Below are positions 34,368 to 42,201 of a stretch of DNA of 64,000 nt, one piece after another. The stretch lies in the NCBI GenBank assembly GCA_024637045.1, contig JAGXFX010000011.1, positions 62,001 through 126,000 on the forward strand, in the 5' to 3' direction. Position 1 is the first letter of the stretch. Every line of letters starts with the position of its first letter. Both the position numbers and the translations under genes were made by a program. Origin of the DNA: Soehngenia sp. GTDB taxonomy: Bacteria > Bacillota > Clostridia > Tissierellales > Tissierellaceae. The notes beneath the pieces are model-generated. The model was given only the letters and a program-made list of their open reading frames with translations, did no database searches and had not been told where the DNA came from.

Positions 34368-36509
34368 ATGAGACGGATAATTTTGACATCAATAATAATG
34401 CTTTTTATAACCCTGTTTTCAGTTTCATTTGGAAACAGCGTAGATATAAACGTAAATGGAAGCGCCATGGCGGTGCCAAGGGTGGCAGTTGTTATGGATG
34501 GAAAGTCTACAAGTTCAGAGTTCTCTTCATTTATCATGGGAAACAGGACCCTTGTGCCCATCAGATTTGTTGCTGAGAGTTTTGGTGCAGATGTAGGTTG
34601 GAATGCTGCAACAAAAACTGCCACAGTAACCCATAAGGGAAATCGACTGGATCTTACAATAGACAGCAATGTGGTTCTGGTTAATGGAAATGCAATGTCG
34701 CTTGAAGAAAATTCAATACCGAAACTTGTTACTTACACAGCTATGAACGAAGCTAAAACAATGGTACCTGTGAGATTTGTATCAGAAATAATGGGTTACG
34801 AGGTAGGCTGGGATTCAGCCAGCTACACAGCCATGATAAATACACCGAAAGTCCAGGAAACAGGAGATGAGAGAACAATCTCCGGAATCCATGCTGAAGA
34901 AGGATGGAATGGAAACTACAGAATTAGAATCCAGACTGACGGAGAATTGAAATACAATACAATGTTCCTTCCTTCATCAAACAAGCTTGTTTTGGATATT
35001 GAAAATTCGATACTTGATGTTGATGGAAGCAAGGCAAGACCTGGAGATGTTGTTGTGGATGATGAGCTCATAACAAGACTTCAGTATTCACAGTTTACAA
35101 TTAGTCCCTATTCAACAAGAATAGTAATGACATTGAATAAAGAGCAAGATTTCAGAATAGTTCAGGAAGATGATGAAGCTTATGTGCTATTCCAAGGTGA
35201 CCAACTGGAAATGCCAGAAGAACCAGCTAGGCCTGAAGAACCAGTCAGGGAAGAAGAGTCTGAAGATGAAGATAAAGATGAGTATACAGGTCCAAGTATG
35301 ATAAGACAGGAAATAATAGATGGCAAGCAAGCAATTGTTGTTTACGGCGTTGAAAGTCAGGATTATCAGGTTATAAAACTTAGTGATCCAACAAGACTTG
35401 TAATAGATATAATGGATACGAAAATAATTGGAGAGCTTTACCAGGAATATGATTATAGGTTAAACTTTATAAAGGGAGTCAGAGCATCCCAATTTGATAG
35501 TAACAAAACATATGGGCCAGATAAAGAGGTAGTCAGAGTGGTTCTTGATATAATGGATGGCGCGGAAGATCCAGGAATAATAGTTTTACCTGAAAGAGGA
35601 AGACTGGTTATTATACCAGAGGAAAATGCGTGGGATGCACTTCAATATGAAAACAGAGGAACTGAGAGTGTGTTTGAAATTAGAAATCTGTTCCCTGCAC
35701 AATATGACATTAATTACGATGAACTTAGAAAAGAAATTGAAATAACATTGCCTGTAACGGCTACTGACCTTCCAGATGGTATATTTGAAATTGGAGACCA
35801 GTTGGTAAGAGATGTGTCTGTTGAAAGAGGAAGAAATGACACAAAAATTACAATCCGATTTAGAAGAGGAGTAGTTTATAGTGTCCTCTCCAGACCTGAA
35901 GAACAGGTAATCAGATTACAAGCAATAAGAAATGAGGTAGTGCTGCCTCAGAATACAACAATAGTTGTAGATGCTGGTCATGGTGGAAAAGACCCAGGTG
36001 CAGTCAAGGGAGGCATAAATGAGAGGGATATAAACCTTCAAACTTCCCTTAAGTTAAGAGACGCATTGCTTGCCAGAGGATATAATGTCATTATGACAAG
36101 AGATACAGATGTATTTATTGATCTGTACAGCAGACCAAGAATTGCAAATGAAAACAACGCAGATTTATTTATAAGTCTCCATGCAAATGCAACAATGAGC
36201 AGTTCAATCAATGGTCTTGAAATATTATATTGTCCTGCATATGGAAGTGACAAGAAAATGTATGAACAGTTCCCATTTGCTGAATTTATTTACAATGGTA
36301 TTCTTAATCAAACTGGAAGAACTGGCAGAGGAATAATCAAAAGACCGGAGCTTGTAGTTCTTAGAGAAACCGAAATGCCAGCAGTATTGGTTGAAACGGG
36401 ATATATGACTAATCCAGAAGAACTTTCACTTGTATTATCCGATTATTATCAGAACCAGGTGGTTCAGGGAATTATAAATGGAGTAGAGCAATATTTTAAA
36501 GAGTATTAA
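34368..36509 (+). CDS. Secreted N-acetylmuramoyl-L-alanine amidase with copper-amine-oxidase-N and AMIN domains
   Basis: 713 residues. Signal peptide at 1-25 (RRIILTSIIMLFITLFSVSFG). Residues about 35-155 are two copper-amine-oxidase N-terminal-like units (NRTLVPIRFVAESFGADVGWN and KTMVPVRFVSEIMGYEVGWD), then AMIN-like domains around 165-290 and 315-520 separated by a Glu/Pro/Asp-rich linker (about 285-310). The Amidase_3 catalytic domain (about 529-713) keeps DAGHGG, GGINERDIN, SLHANAT and catalytic Glu in VLVETGYMTN. It cleaves peptide stems from glycan in cell-wall turnover or daughter-cell separation. GGAGGAG selects ATG 34368 rather than 34341. Confidence 0.93.
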   Translation: MRRIILTSIIMLFITLFSVSFGNSVDINVNGSAMAVPRVAVVMDGKSTSSEFSSFIMGNRTLVPIRFVAESFGADVGWNAATKTATVTHKGNRLDLTIDSNVVLVNGNAMSLEENSIPKLVTYTAMNEAKTMVPVRFVSEIMGYEVGWDSASYTAMINTPKVQETGDERTISGIHAEEGWNGNYRIRIQTDGELKYNTMFLPSSNKLVLDIENSILDVDGSKARPGDVVVDDELITRLQYSQFTISPYSTRIVMTLNKEQDFRIVQEDDEAYVLFQGDQLEMPEEPARPEEPVREEESEDEDKDEYTGPSMIRQEIIDGKQAIVVYGVESQDYQVIKLSDPTRLVIDIMDTKIIGELYQEYDYRLNFIKGVRASQFDSNKTYGPDKEVVRVVLDIMDGAEDPGIIVLPERGRLVIIPEENAWDALQYENRGTESVFEIRNLFPAQYDINYDELRKEIEITLPVTATDLPDGIFEIGDQLVRDVSVERGRNDTKITIRFRRGVVYSVLSRPEEQVIRLQAIRNEVVLPQNTTIVVDAGHGGKDPGAVKGGINERDINLQTSLKLRDALLARGYNVIMTRDTDVFIDLYSRPRIANENNADLFISLHANATMSSSINGLEILYCPAYGSDKKMYEQFPFAEFIYNGILNQTGRTGRGIIKRPELVVLRETEMPAVLVETGYMTNPEELSLVLSDYYQNQVVQGIINGVEQYFKEY

Positions 36510-36511
36510 TA

Positions 36512-36535
36512 AAGGGGAGGGCTAAGCCTTCCCTT
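36512..36535 (+). terminator. GC-rich hairpin after the amidase
   Basis: AAGGGGAGG pairs with CCTTCCCTT (36527-36535), loop GCTAAG; no real T-run follows, so termination may be partial and the next gene may be read through. Confidence 0.45.
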
Positions 36536-36561
36536 GCATATGTTTGAAAGGGGAATTTTTA

Positions 36562-37080
36562 ATGGAAATGTTTTTTGGATACTTCCTGATATTCTTTGCC
36601 AGGATGCTGGATATGTCCATGGCTACAGTCAGGACATTGATGGTAATGCAGGGAAGAAAGTTTCAGGCAGCACTTATTGGATTTTTCGAGGTGGGAATCT
36701 ATGTTGTAGTTCTAGGTAAGGTAGTAAATTCACTTGATAATCCATATAATCTCTTGTCCTACTGTTTTGGTTTTGCGGCAGGAAATTACGTGGGTATTAT
36801 GATTGAAAACAAGATTGCCCTTGGAAATCTATCAGCTCAAATAATATTAAAAACTGCCAATAACGATATTCTCATTGATACACTAAGAAGTGAAAAATTT
36901 GGAGTTACGAGTTATGAGGGCCAGGGAATAGAAGGACCAAGAGAGATGCTAACAGTTGCTCTTAACAGAAAAGACCTTCCAAGATTAAAAAGGATTGTTG
37001 ACACTATTGATGTAAATGCCTTTATAACAGTAAACAGCATCAGCCCGATACGTGGCGGATACTTTAAAATGAAAAAATGA
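36562..37080 (+). CDS. DUF2179/UPF0316 membrane protein
   Basis: 172 residues. About three hydrophobic segments in residues 1-85 (FFGYFLIFFARMLDMSMATVRTLMVMQGRK..., then FFEVGIYVVVLGKV, then LSYCFGFAAGNYVGIMIENKIALG), followed by a soluble DUF2179 domain (about 95-170) with GVTSYEGQGIEGPREMLTVALNRKDLPRL. Function of UPF0316 proteins is not established. TTG at 36544 is in frame but AAAGGGG with an 8-base spacer selects ATG 36562. Confidence 0.88.
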   Translation: MEMFFGYFLIFFARMLDMSMATVRTLMVMQGRKFQAALIGFFEVGIYVVVLGKVVNSLDNPYNLLSYCFGFAAGNYVGIMIENKIALGNLSAQIILKTANNDILIDTLRSEKFGVTSYEGQGIEGPREMLTVALNRKDLPRLKRIVDTIDVNAFITVNSISPIRGGYFKMKK

Positions 37081-37085
37081 TTTTC

Positions 37086-37106
37086 CCCCTTGCAAAAGGG
37101 GTTTTT
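37086..37106 (+). terminator. Intrinsic terminator after the DUF2179 gene
   Basis: CCCCTT (37086-37091) pairs with AAGGGG (37096-37101), loop GCAA, then TTTTT. Confidence 0.85.
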
Positions 37107-37179
37107 GTTTCCTGAATATATGAATAGGAGCCAATGTCTGATAGAATGAAGATATAATTAAAAACGAGGAGTTGTTTGG

Positions 37180-37911
37180 ATGAGAATCGACAATAGGAAA
37201 AGCGATGAGAAGAGACCTGTAAAAATAGAAAGGGATTACCTATTACACCCATACGGGTCAGTACTTATACAGATGGGAGATACAAAGGTAATATGTACTG
37301 CAATGGTTGAGGACAAGGTACCCCACTTTTTGAAAAACACCGGAACAGGATGGGTTACAGCAGAGTATTCAATGCTGCCGGGAAGTACGATGACAAGGAA
37401 AATGAGGGATTCGACCAAGGGAAGAATTGATGGAAGAAATACGGAAATTCAAAGATTGATCGGAAGATCATTAAGATCAGTTGTAGACCTGAAAAAGCTT
37501 GGTGAAAAAACTGTCTGGATAGACTGTGACGTAATACAGGCTGATGGAGGGACAAGAACAGCATCCATAACAGGGGCCTATATAGCACTTGTTGATGCCC
37601 TGCACAAGCTGTACAGCCAAGGAGAAATGAAGGAATTCCCAATAACAGGATATCTTTCAGCAATAAGTGTTGGAGTAGGAGCAGAAGGTCCAATTCTCGA
37701 TCTATGCTACCAGGAAGACCATATTGCCATGGTGGATATGAATGTTGTAATGGGAGATGGTGGAAAGTATGTTGAGGTGCAGGGAACAGGCGAAAATTCA
37801 ACCTTCTCGAGAAAAGAGCTGGATCAGCTGCTTGATCTTGCAGAAAAGGGAACAAGTGAATTGATTGAACTTCAAAAGGAAATTCTTGGACCAATCACAG
37901 AACTTATTTAG
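37180..37911 (+). CDS. rph: Ribonuclease PH
   Basis: Phosphorolytic 3'-5' exoribonuclease that trims tRNA 3' ends. 243 residues, full length: [53 protein letters not shown] (phosphate-binding Arg), [17 protein letters not shown] and [14 protein letters not shown] are intact. GAGGAG precedes ATG 37180. TATAAT at 37153-37158 may be its -10. Heads a rph-rdgB-yfcE-dinB run; the first three are a known conserved cluster. Confidence 0.96.
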   Translation: MRIDNRKSDEKRPVKIERDYLLHPYGSVLIQMGDTKVICTAMVEDKVPHFLKNTGTGWVTAEYSMLPGSTMTRKMRDSTKGRIDGRNTEIQRLIGRSLRSVVDLKKLGEKTVWIDCDVIQADGGTRTASITGAYIALVDALHKLYSQGEMKEFPITGYLSAISVGVGAEGPILDLCYQEDHIAMVDMNVVMGDGGKYVEVQGTGENSTFSRKELDQLLDLAEKGTSELIELQKEILGPITELI

Positions 37912-37924
37912 TGAGGGAATAGAG

Positions 37925-38518
37925 ATGAGAAAACTTATACTTTCAACTGATAATAAAAACAAGGCAAAGGAATTAAGGGAGATTTTAAAGGATCTCCCAA
38001 TAGAAATACTTACAAAGCAGGACGCTGGGATTGAAGACCTCCACGTTGTAGAAGACGGTGATACTCTCCAGTACAACAGTCTTAAAAAAGCAAGGGAACT
38101 TGCTGCACTTGTGGATGCAATGGTTATGGCAGATGATTCAGGTCTGTTTGTAGATTCCTTGGGTGGAGATCCTGGAGTCTATTCTTCAAGATACGGAGGA
38201 GAAGATGGAAATGATGCTCTTAACAATAAGACTTTGCTCCAAAATCTTGAGGGAAAAGACAGAAAAGCATCGTTTAAGACGGTTATAGCTCTTATAACAG
38301 AAGACAGACAGGAGTATACAGTAGAAGGTGAATGCAAGGGGAAAATCCTGGAAAGCCCAATGGGAGATAATGGATTCGGATATGACCCATTGTTTGTACC
38401 GGATGGTTACTCAAAAACCTTCGCTCAGCTGCCATCCAGTATCAAGAATTCAATCAGCCATAGAAGAAGGGCAATTGATGCTTTGAGGGAAGAACTGGAG
38501 GAGATATTAAGTGAGTAG
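37925..38518 (+). CDS. rdgB: XTP/dITP diphosphatase (RdgB/HAM1)
   Basis: House-cleaning enzyme that hydrolyses ITP, dITP and XTP to monophosphates. 197 residues with the N-terminal STDNKNKAKELREIL nucleotide motif, ADDSGLFVDSLGGDPGVYSSRYGG (metal-binding Asp), and GFGYDPLFVPDGYSKTFAQL. The frame is open back to 37865 inside rph, but GAGGGAATAGAG before ATG 37925 marks the start. Overlaps the next gene by 8 bases. Confidence 0.95.
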   Translation: MRKLILSTDNKNKAKELREILKDLPIEILTKQDAGIEDLHVVEDGDTLQYNSLKKARELAALVDAMVMADDSGLFVDSLGGDPGVYSSRYGGEDGNDALNNKTLLQNLEGKDRKASFKTVIALITEDRQEYTVEGECKGKILESPMGDNGFGYDPLFVPDGYSKTFAQLPSSIKNSISHRRRAIDALREELEEILSE

Positions 38519-38996
38519 CATCAAGGTAATTGTAGTTGCTGACACACACCACGTTACTCAACCGATTATTCAGGCACTAAAGAAGGAAAAGGATGCTAAT
38601 GCATTTGTTTTTCTTGGAGATTTTGTTGAAGATGGGGAAAAAATCAAGAATGCACTTAAGATTCCATCTCATATAATCGGAGGGAATGGCGACTGGTCAA
38701 CATACTACAAAAAAGAAATGATAATAAAACTTGGTGGAAAGAAGATTCTCCTGATCCATGGACACAAGCAAGGTGTAAAGAATGGATTACAGAGGCTTTA
38801 TTACCATGCGCTTGAAAACAAGGCAGATGCTGTCCTTTATGCACATACACATATGCCTGCAGTGGATCGAGAAGGCGACTTGTTTATGCTGAATCCAGGA
38901 AGTCCGTCATTTCCAAGAGGCGGATTTACACAAGGGACCTATGGTATGCTTCACATCGGTGAAATGATTACAGGAGAAATAAAAAGAATCGGGTAG
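38511..38996 (+). CDS. YfcE/MJ0936-family metallophosphoesterase
   Basis: 161-residue two-metal phosphodiesterase. Metal ligands are visible in VVADTHH (degenerate, usually SDTHG), FLGDFVED, GGNGDW, IHGHK and AHTHMP. GTG start lies within the end of rdgB. Natural substrate unknown; members act on model phosphodiesters. Confidence 0.92.
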   Translation: MSSIKVIVVADTHHVTQPIIQALKKEKDANAFVFLGDFVEDGEKIKNALKIPSHIIGGNGDWSTYYKKEMIIKLGGKKILLIHGHKQGVKNGLQRLYYHALENKADAVLYAHTHMPAVDREGDLFMLNPGSPSFPRGGFTQGTYGMLHIGEMITGEIKRIG

Positions 38997-39007
38997 GAGA
39001 GAGATAA

Positions 39008-40090
39008 ATGGTAACATCACTGAACTTTCTGCATCTGGACATGGATGCGTTTTTCGCAGCAGTTGAGGAAAGGGATAATCCTTATCTTAAGGGACACCCT
39101 GTTATAGTAGGTGGTAGAAGCAACAGAGGAATTGTAACCACCTGTAATTATGAAGCCAGAAAGTACGGCATACACTCAGCCATGCCAATATTTATGGCGA
39201 AGGAAAGATGCCCACATGGAATCTATGTACCCGGTAGAATGTCGAGGTATCAGGAAGTATCACGCCAGGTGTTTCAAATCCTCAGGGGTATTACAGACAG
39301 AATAGAACCTCTATCAATCGATGAAGCCTACATGGATATATCAGGAATGGATAAGAGTCCAGAAGAAATAGCCAAGCTGATCAAAAGCATGGTGATGAAG
39401 GAGACAGAACTGACCCTTTCAATTGGAGTATCCTTTAATAAGTTTCTCGCAAAATTGGCATCGGATTGGAACAAGCCTGACGGCTTTATGAAGATAACTG
39501 AGGATATGATGCCGCAAATATTATTTCCTTTGCAGGTAAGCAAGGTATATGGCATCGGCAGCAAGTCCAGGAAGCGACTCAATGATATCGGGATATACAC
39601 AGTGGAACAGCTATACCAGCTACCAGAGGATTTTCTGGTGGATATGTTTGGCAGAGGTGGAAGGGAAATCTACGATAGGATCAGAGGCGTGGACAGGAGG
39701 CTAATAACAACAACCAGGGAGAGAAAATCCATGGGAGTTGAAAGAACCTTTCGAGCGACAAGGGACAAGAAGCTTCTTCTTGAAAGGCTGAAAGAGTATT
39801 CAAGTGAACTGGAAAAGGATCTAGAAAGCAGAAATATCCACGGAAGAACGCTTACTGTAAAGATCAAGGATGAAGACTTTCAAAGTCACACCAGAAGCAG
39901 GACATTTAACCACTATATATCAGATGAAGAGGAAATATTCAAATTAGCCAGCATGCTTTTTGGCGAGATGGAGTGGGACAAAAGCCTAAGACTTTTAGGG
40001 GTTTCAATCAGCAATTTAATGGACAAGAGCATGGAACAGCTATCATTTTTAGGGGCTGAAAATTCCAGGAATCTTAAACTAAATTATTGA
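39008..40090 (+). CDS. dinB: DNA polymerase IV (Y family)
   Basis: Translesion polymerase. 360 residues: LDMDAFFAAVEERDNP (first metal site), the fingers/palm VTTCNYEARKYGIHSAMP, SIDEAYMDIS (catalytic Asp-Glu), KLASDWNKPDGF, helix-hairpin-helix VYGIGSKSRKRLNDIGI, and a little-finger domain from about 240. A short hydrophobic C-terminal tail MEQLSFLGAE (DNA gyrase/clamp-binding QLSLF type) probably contacts the sliding clamp. Its TGA stop is inside the TTGACA of the tRNA promoter. Confidence 0.95.
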   Translation: MVTSLNFLHLDMDAFFAAVEERDNPYLKGHPVIVGGRSNRGIVTTCNYEARKYGIHSAMPIFMAKERCPHGIYVPGRMSRYQEVSRQVFQILRGITDRIEPLSIDEAYMDISGMDKSPEEIAKLIKSMVMKETELTLSIGVSFNKFLAKLASDWNKPDGFMKITEDMMPQILFPLQVSKVYGIGSKSRKRLNDIGIYTVEQLYQLPEDFLVDMFGRGGREIYDRIRGVDRRLITTTRERKSMGVERTFRATRDKKLLLERLKEYSSELEKDLESRNIHGRTLTVKIKDEDFQSHTRSRTFNHYISDEEEIFKLASMLFGEMEWDKSLRLLGVSISNLMDKSMEQLSFLGAENSRNLKLNY

Positions 40091-40115
40091 CATGGTATTT
40101 TCAACCTGTTATAAT
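40087..40115 (+). promoter_or_regulatory. Consensus promoter of the tRNA operon
   Basis: TTGACA (40087-40092), 17-base spacer, TATAAT (40110-40115), with TG at 40107-40108 making an extended -10. Every element matches consensus, fitting strong stable-RNA transcription. The -35 overlaps the dinB stop codon. Confidence 0.93.
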
Positions 40116-40192
40116 CATATAAGTCAGCGGTTAATCCGCTAACGGAGTGCGGAGAAAATTTGAGTATCTTCAGCAGTGCATTATGTGTTGCT

Positions 40193-40266
40193 GCGGGTGT
40201 AGCTCAGTGGTAGAGCACTGGCTTCCCAAGCCAGCTGCGAGGGTTCGATTCCCTTCACCCGCTCCA
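40193..40266 (+). tRNA. tRNA-Gly (CCC)
   Basis: Acceptor GCGGGTG/CACCCGC, anticodon stem CTGGC/GCCAG around TTCCCAA giving CCC, T loop TTCGATT, discriminator T, CCA encoded. Confidence 0.95.
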
Positions 40267-40278
40267 AAGAAAAAACGT

Positions 40279-40356
40279 GGTGGGTATGGCCTAGTTGGTT
40301 AGGGCGCCAGATTGTGGCTCTGGAGGTCGTGGGTTCGAATCCCATTATCCACCCCA
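40279..40356 (+). tRNA. tRNA-His (GTG)
   Basis: Acceptor GTGGGTA/TATCCAC, with the extra G at 40279 opposite C73 that marks tRNA-His. Anticodon loop TTGTGGC gives GTG. CCA encoded. Confidence 0.95.
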
Positions 40357-40367
40357 TTTTATTTTTT

Positions 40368-40443
40368 GACCTATTAGCTCAGTTGGCAGAGCACCTGACT
40401 TTTAATCAGGGTGTCCCGCGTTCGAGTCGCGGATGGGTCACCA
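40368..40443 (+). tRNA. tRNA-Lys (TTT)
   Basis: Acceptor GACCTAT/ATGGGTC, anticodon stem CCTGA/TCAGG around CTTTTAA giving TTT, T arm CCGCG/CGCGG, CCA encoded. Confidence 0.96.
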
Positions 40444-40446
40444 CTT

Positions 40447-40530
40447 GCGGGAATGGCGGAATTGGCAGACGCGCTAGACTTAGGATCTAGTGTCATTGAC
40501 GTGGGGGTTCAAGTCCTCTTTCCCGCACCA
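40447..40530 (+). tRNA. tRNA-Leu (TAG)
   Basis: Class II tRNA with a long variable arm (TGTCATTGACGTG region). Acceptor GCGGGAA/TTCCCGC, anticodon stem CTAGA/TCTAG around CTTAGGA giving TAG. CCA encoded. Confidence 0.95.
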
Positions 40531-40534
40531 TTTA

Positions 40535-40581
40535 AAATGTTCCGGATGCTTTAACTAAAAAGCAGTCGGAGCATTTTTATT
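40535..40581 (+). terminator. Terminator of the tRNA operon
   Basis: AATGTTCCGGATGCTT (from about 40537) pairs with AAGCAGTCGGAGCATT (40559-40575) with two wobbles and one mismatch; TTTTTATTTTT follows. Confidence 0.85.
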
Positions 40582-40593
40582 TTTGCAATGTGT

Positions 40594-40641
40594 TATAGGG
40601 ACACCAGGTATAGGGACACCAGGGACGGTCCTTTTTGTCCC
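40594..40641 (+). repeat. GGGAC-type dispersed repeat, copy 1, with a tandem 15-mer
   Basis: TATAGGGACACCAGG occurs twice in tandem (40594-40608 and 40609-40623), running into GACGGTCCTTTTTGTCCC. The GGGAC...GTCCC ends can pair. Lies just upstream of the HAD gene. Confidence 0.75.
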
Positions 40642-40667
40642 ATAATATCAACAACTAAAGGTGGGAT

Positions 40668-41147
40668 ATGATGATAAAGCTACAAATACAAGGCTATAAA
40701 GAAACAATTAAAATAGAGAATCTGGTATTTGATTATAATGGAACTCTGGCCCTTGGTGGAAAGATATCAGAAAAGACAATAGGAGGACTAAAGCTGCTTA
40801 ATGATGCAGGTTTTAAGATTACAGTCCTTACAGCAGATACATTTGGAACCGTGACAAAAGAATGCGAAGGGTTGCCGGTTGAAGTAAAGATATTTAATAA
40901 AGGGAATGCAGAGGAAAGCAAACGAGAAATTATAGAAAGACAAGGAGCTGAAAAAACTGCAGCAATAGGAAACGGTAGAAATGACCTTGCCATGATAAAA
41001 AATGCAATTATTGGAATTGTTGTAATTGGAATGGAAGGGGCATACGCTGGTCTATTACAGGCTGCAGATATTGCAGTGCCATCAATCGACTCGGCAATCG
41101 AACTATTCCTTAACCCCAAAAGAATAGAAGCTACTCTCAGAAGATGA
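40668..41147 (+). CDS. HAD-superfamily protein, soluble P-type-ATPase-like
   Basis: 159 residues, a cap-less HAD domain. Motif I is DYNGTLA, where the second Asp of DxDGT is replaced by Asn as in P-type-ATPase-like HAD proteins (COG4087 type); motif II TVLTAD, motif IV AIGNGRNDLAMIKNA is intact. Probably a small phosphatase; the substrate is unknown. Start could be either of two consecutive ATGs (40668 or 40671) behind AAAGGTGG. Flanked on both sides by GGGAC-type repeats, one of which begins at its stop codon. Confidence 0.82.
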   Translation: MMIKLQIQGYKETIKIENLVFDYNGTLALGGKISEKTIGGLKLLNDAGFKITVLTADTFGTVTKECEGLPVEVKIFNKGNAEESKREIIERQGAEKTAAIGNGRNDLAMIKNAIIGIVVIGMEGAYAGLLQAADIAVPSIDSAIELFLNPKRIEATLRR

Positions 41148-41174
41148 GACGCCAGGGACAGTCATTTTTGTCCC
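41148..41174 (+). repeat. GGGAC-type dispersed repeat, copy 2
   Basis: GACGCCAGGGAC-AGTCATTTTT-GTCCC. It abuts the TGA stop of the HAD gene in the same way copy 4 abuts the next gene. Confidence 0.75.
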
Positions 41175-41227
41175 AATTTCAGCGGGAATAACTGCTAAAG
41201 TCAAGTTTTTGCAACGTTTTAAAGCAG

Positions 41228-41245
41228 TGGGGACGGTTCTTTTTG
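41228..41245 (+). repeat. GGGAC-type dispersed repeat, copy 3 (partial)
   Basis: TGGGGACGGTTCTTTTTGC, lacking the GTCCC end. Confidence 0.6.
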
Positions 41246-41265
41246 CTTTTTTTTGAAACAGGAAA

Positions 41266-41274
41266 TGCTATAAT
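41266..41274 (+). promoter_or_regulatory. Extended -10 of the metallophosphoesterase gene
   Basis: TGCTATAAT matches TGnTATAAT; no good -35 at the right distance (TTGCTT at 41243 is 20 bases off). Confidence 0.5.
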
Positions 41275-41326
41275 AAATATTACTATCAATATATAAAGTT
41301 AAAAACTTAAGGAGGCAAGAGAGTGT

Positions 41327-42133
41327 ATGAAAATTAATACAATACTTCCAGCTATTGCAATTATTGCAATCGGACTGTTTTTATACAATAGAAACCAGAT
41401 AACTGGATTCAAGATACAAAAAATATTCATTCAGTCAGACAAGGTCCAAAATGACATCAGAATCGTTCAGGTGACTGATTTTCATTCAAATAGTAGAATT
41501 GATATAGACAGACTTAAGGGACAAATTGAGGAATTCAATCCTCATATGATAGCCCTTACAGGTGATCTTGTTGACCATAAAACAGAAGACCTAACCGTAG
41601 CACTAAATCTTATGGATTCACTCAATTCAATTGGAGTGCCGGTATACTTTGTAGAAGGAAATCACGATATTGCAAATAGACATAGAAGAGAACTGCTTAA
41701 GGAGCTTGAAGATGACAATGTTATTATTCTTATGAATAGTCACGAGGAAATAATAATTGACGAAAATGTAATTGGCATATACGGAGCAGAATTTTATATA
41801 GAGGATTATGATTATCAGGAGATGCTAGCAGGAGTCAACAGGGAGAAGCTAAATATTCTTCTATCCCACTCACCGGTCAAATCATCCTGGTATGCTGATG
41901 GAGATGTAGATTTGATTCTTTCAGGGCATACCCACGGAGGGCAGATAAGACTGCCATTGATTGGAGGAGTAGTTTCACCCAGTCAGGGATTGTTTCCGCA
42001 CTACGACAAGGGTCTTATGGAGCTGCCAGAAGGTACAATGCTTTATATTGACAGCGGAATCGGTAACAGTGTACTCCCTATAAGAATTATGAATCCGGTA
42101 CAATTCTCTCTGATTACAATCTCAAAGAGATGA
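41327..42133 (+). CDS. Membrane-anchored metallophosphoesterase (YkuE-like)
   Basis: 268 residues. An N-terminal segment (about 4-22, ILPAIAIIAIGLFLY) anchors it, with the calcineurin-fold domain outside or at the membrane. Metal-ligand motifs are VTDFHSN, TGDLVDH, EGNHD, LSHSP and SGHTHGGQIRLP, all intact. YkuE-type enzymes act on phospholipid or isoprenoid phosphates, but the substrate here cannot be told. GGAGG (41311-41315) is 11 bases before ATG, rather far. Confidence 0.9.
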   Translation: MKINTILPAIAIIAIGLFLYNRNQITGFKIQKIFIQSDKVQNDIRIVQVTDFHSNSRIDIDRLKGQIEEFNPHMIALTGDLVDHKTEDLTVALNLMDSLNSIGVPVYFVEGNHDIANRHRRELLKELEDDNVIILMNSHEEIIIDENVIGIYGAEFYIEDYDYQEMLAGVNREKLNILLSHSPVKSSWYADGDVDLILSGHTHGGQIRLPLIGGVVSPSQGLFPHYDKGLMELPEGTMLYIDSGIGNSVLPIRIMNPVQFSLITISKR

Positions 42134-42160
42134 GACGCCAGGGACGGACATTTTTGTCCC
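42134..42160 (+). repeat. GGGAC-type dispersed repeat, copy 4
   Basis: GACGCCAGGGACGGACATTTTTGTCCC, directly after the TGA of the metallophosphoesterase; 24 of 27 bases match copy 2. Confidence 0.75.
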
Positions 42161-42167
42161 AAACCAA

Positions 42168-42201
42168 ACAAAAAAATAATCCCAGCTGATCAGCTGGGAT
42201 T
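42168..42201 (-). terminator. Terminator overlapping the end of the secreted-protein gene
   Basis: AATCCCAGCTGATCAGCTGGGATT (42178-42201) is a perfect 24-base palindrome; on the minus strand it is followed by ATTTTTTTG. The stop codon of the minus gene (42190-42192) is in the middle of the stem. Confidence 0.88.
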
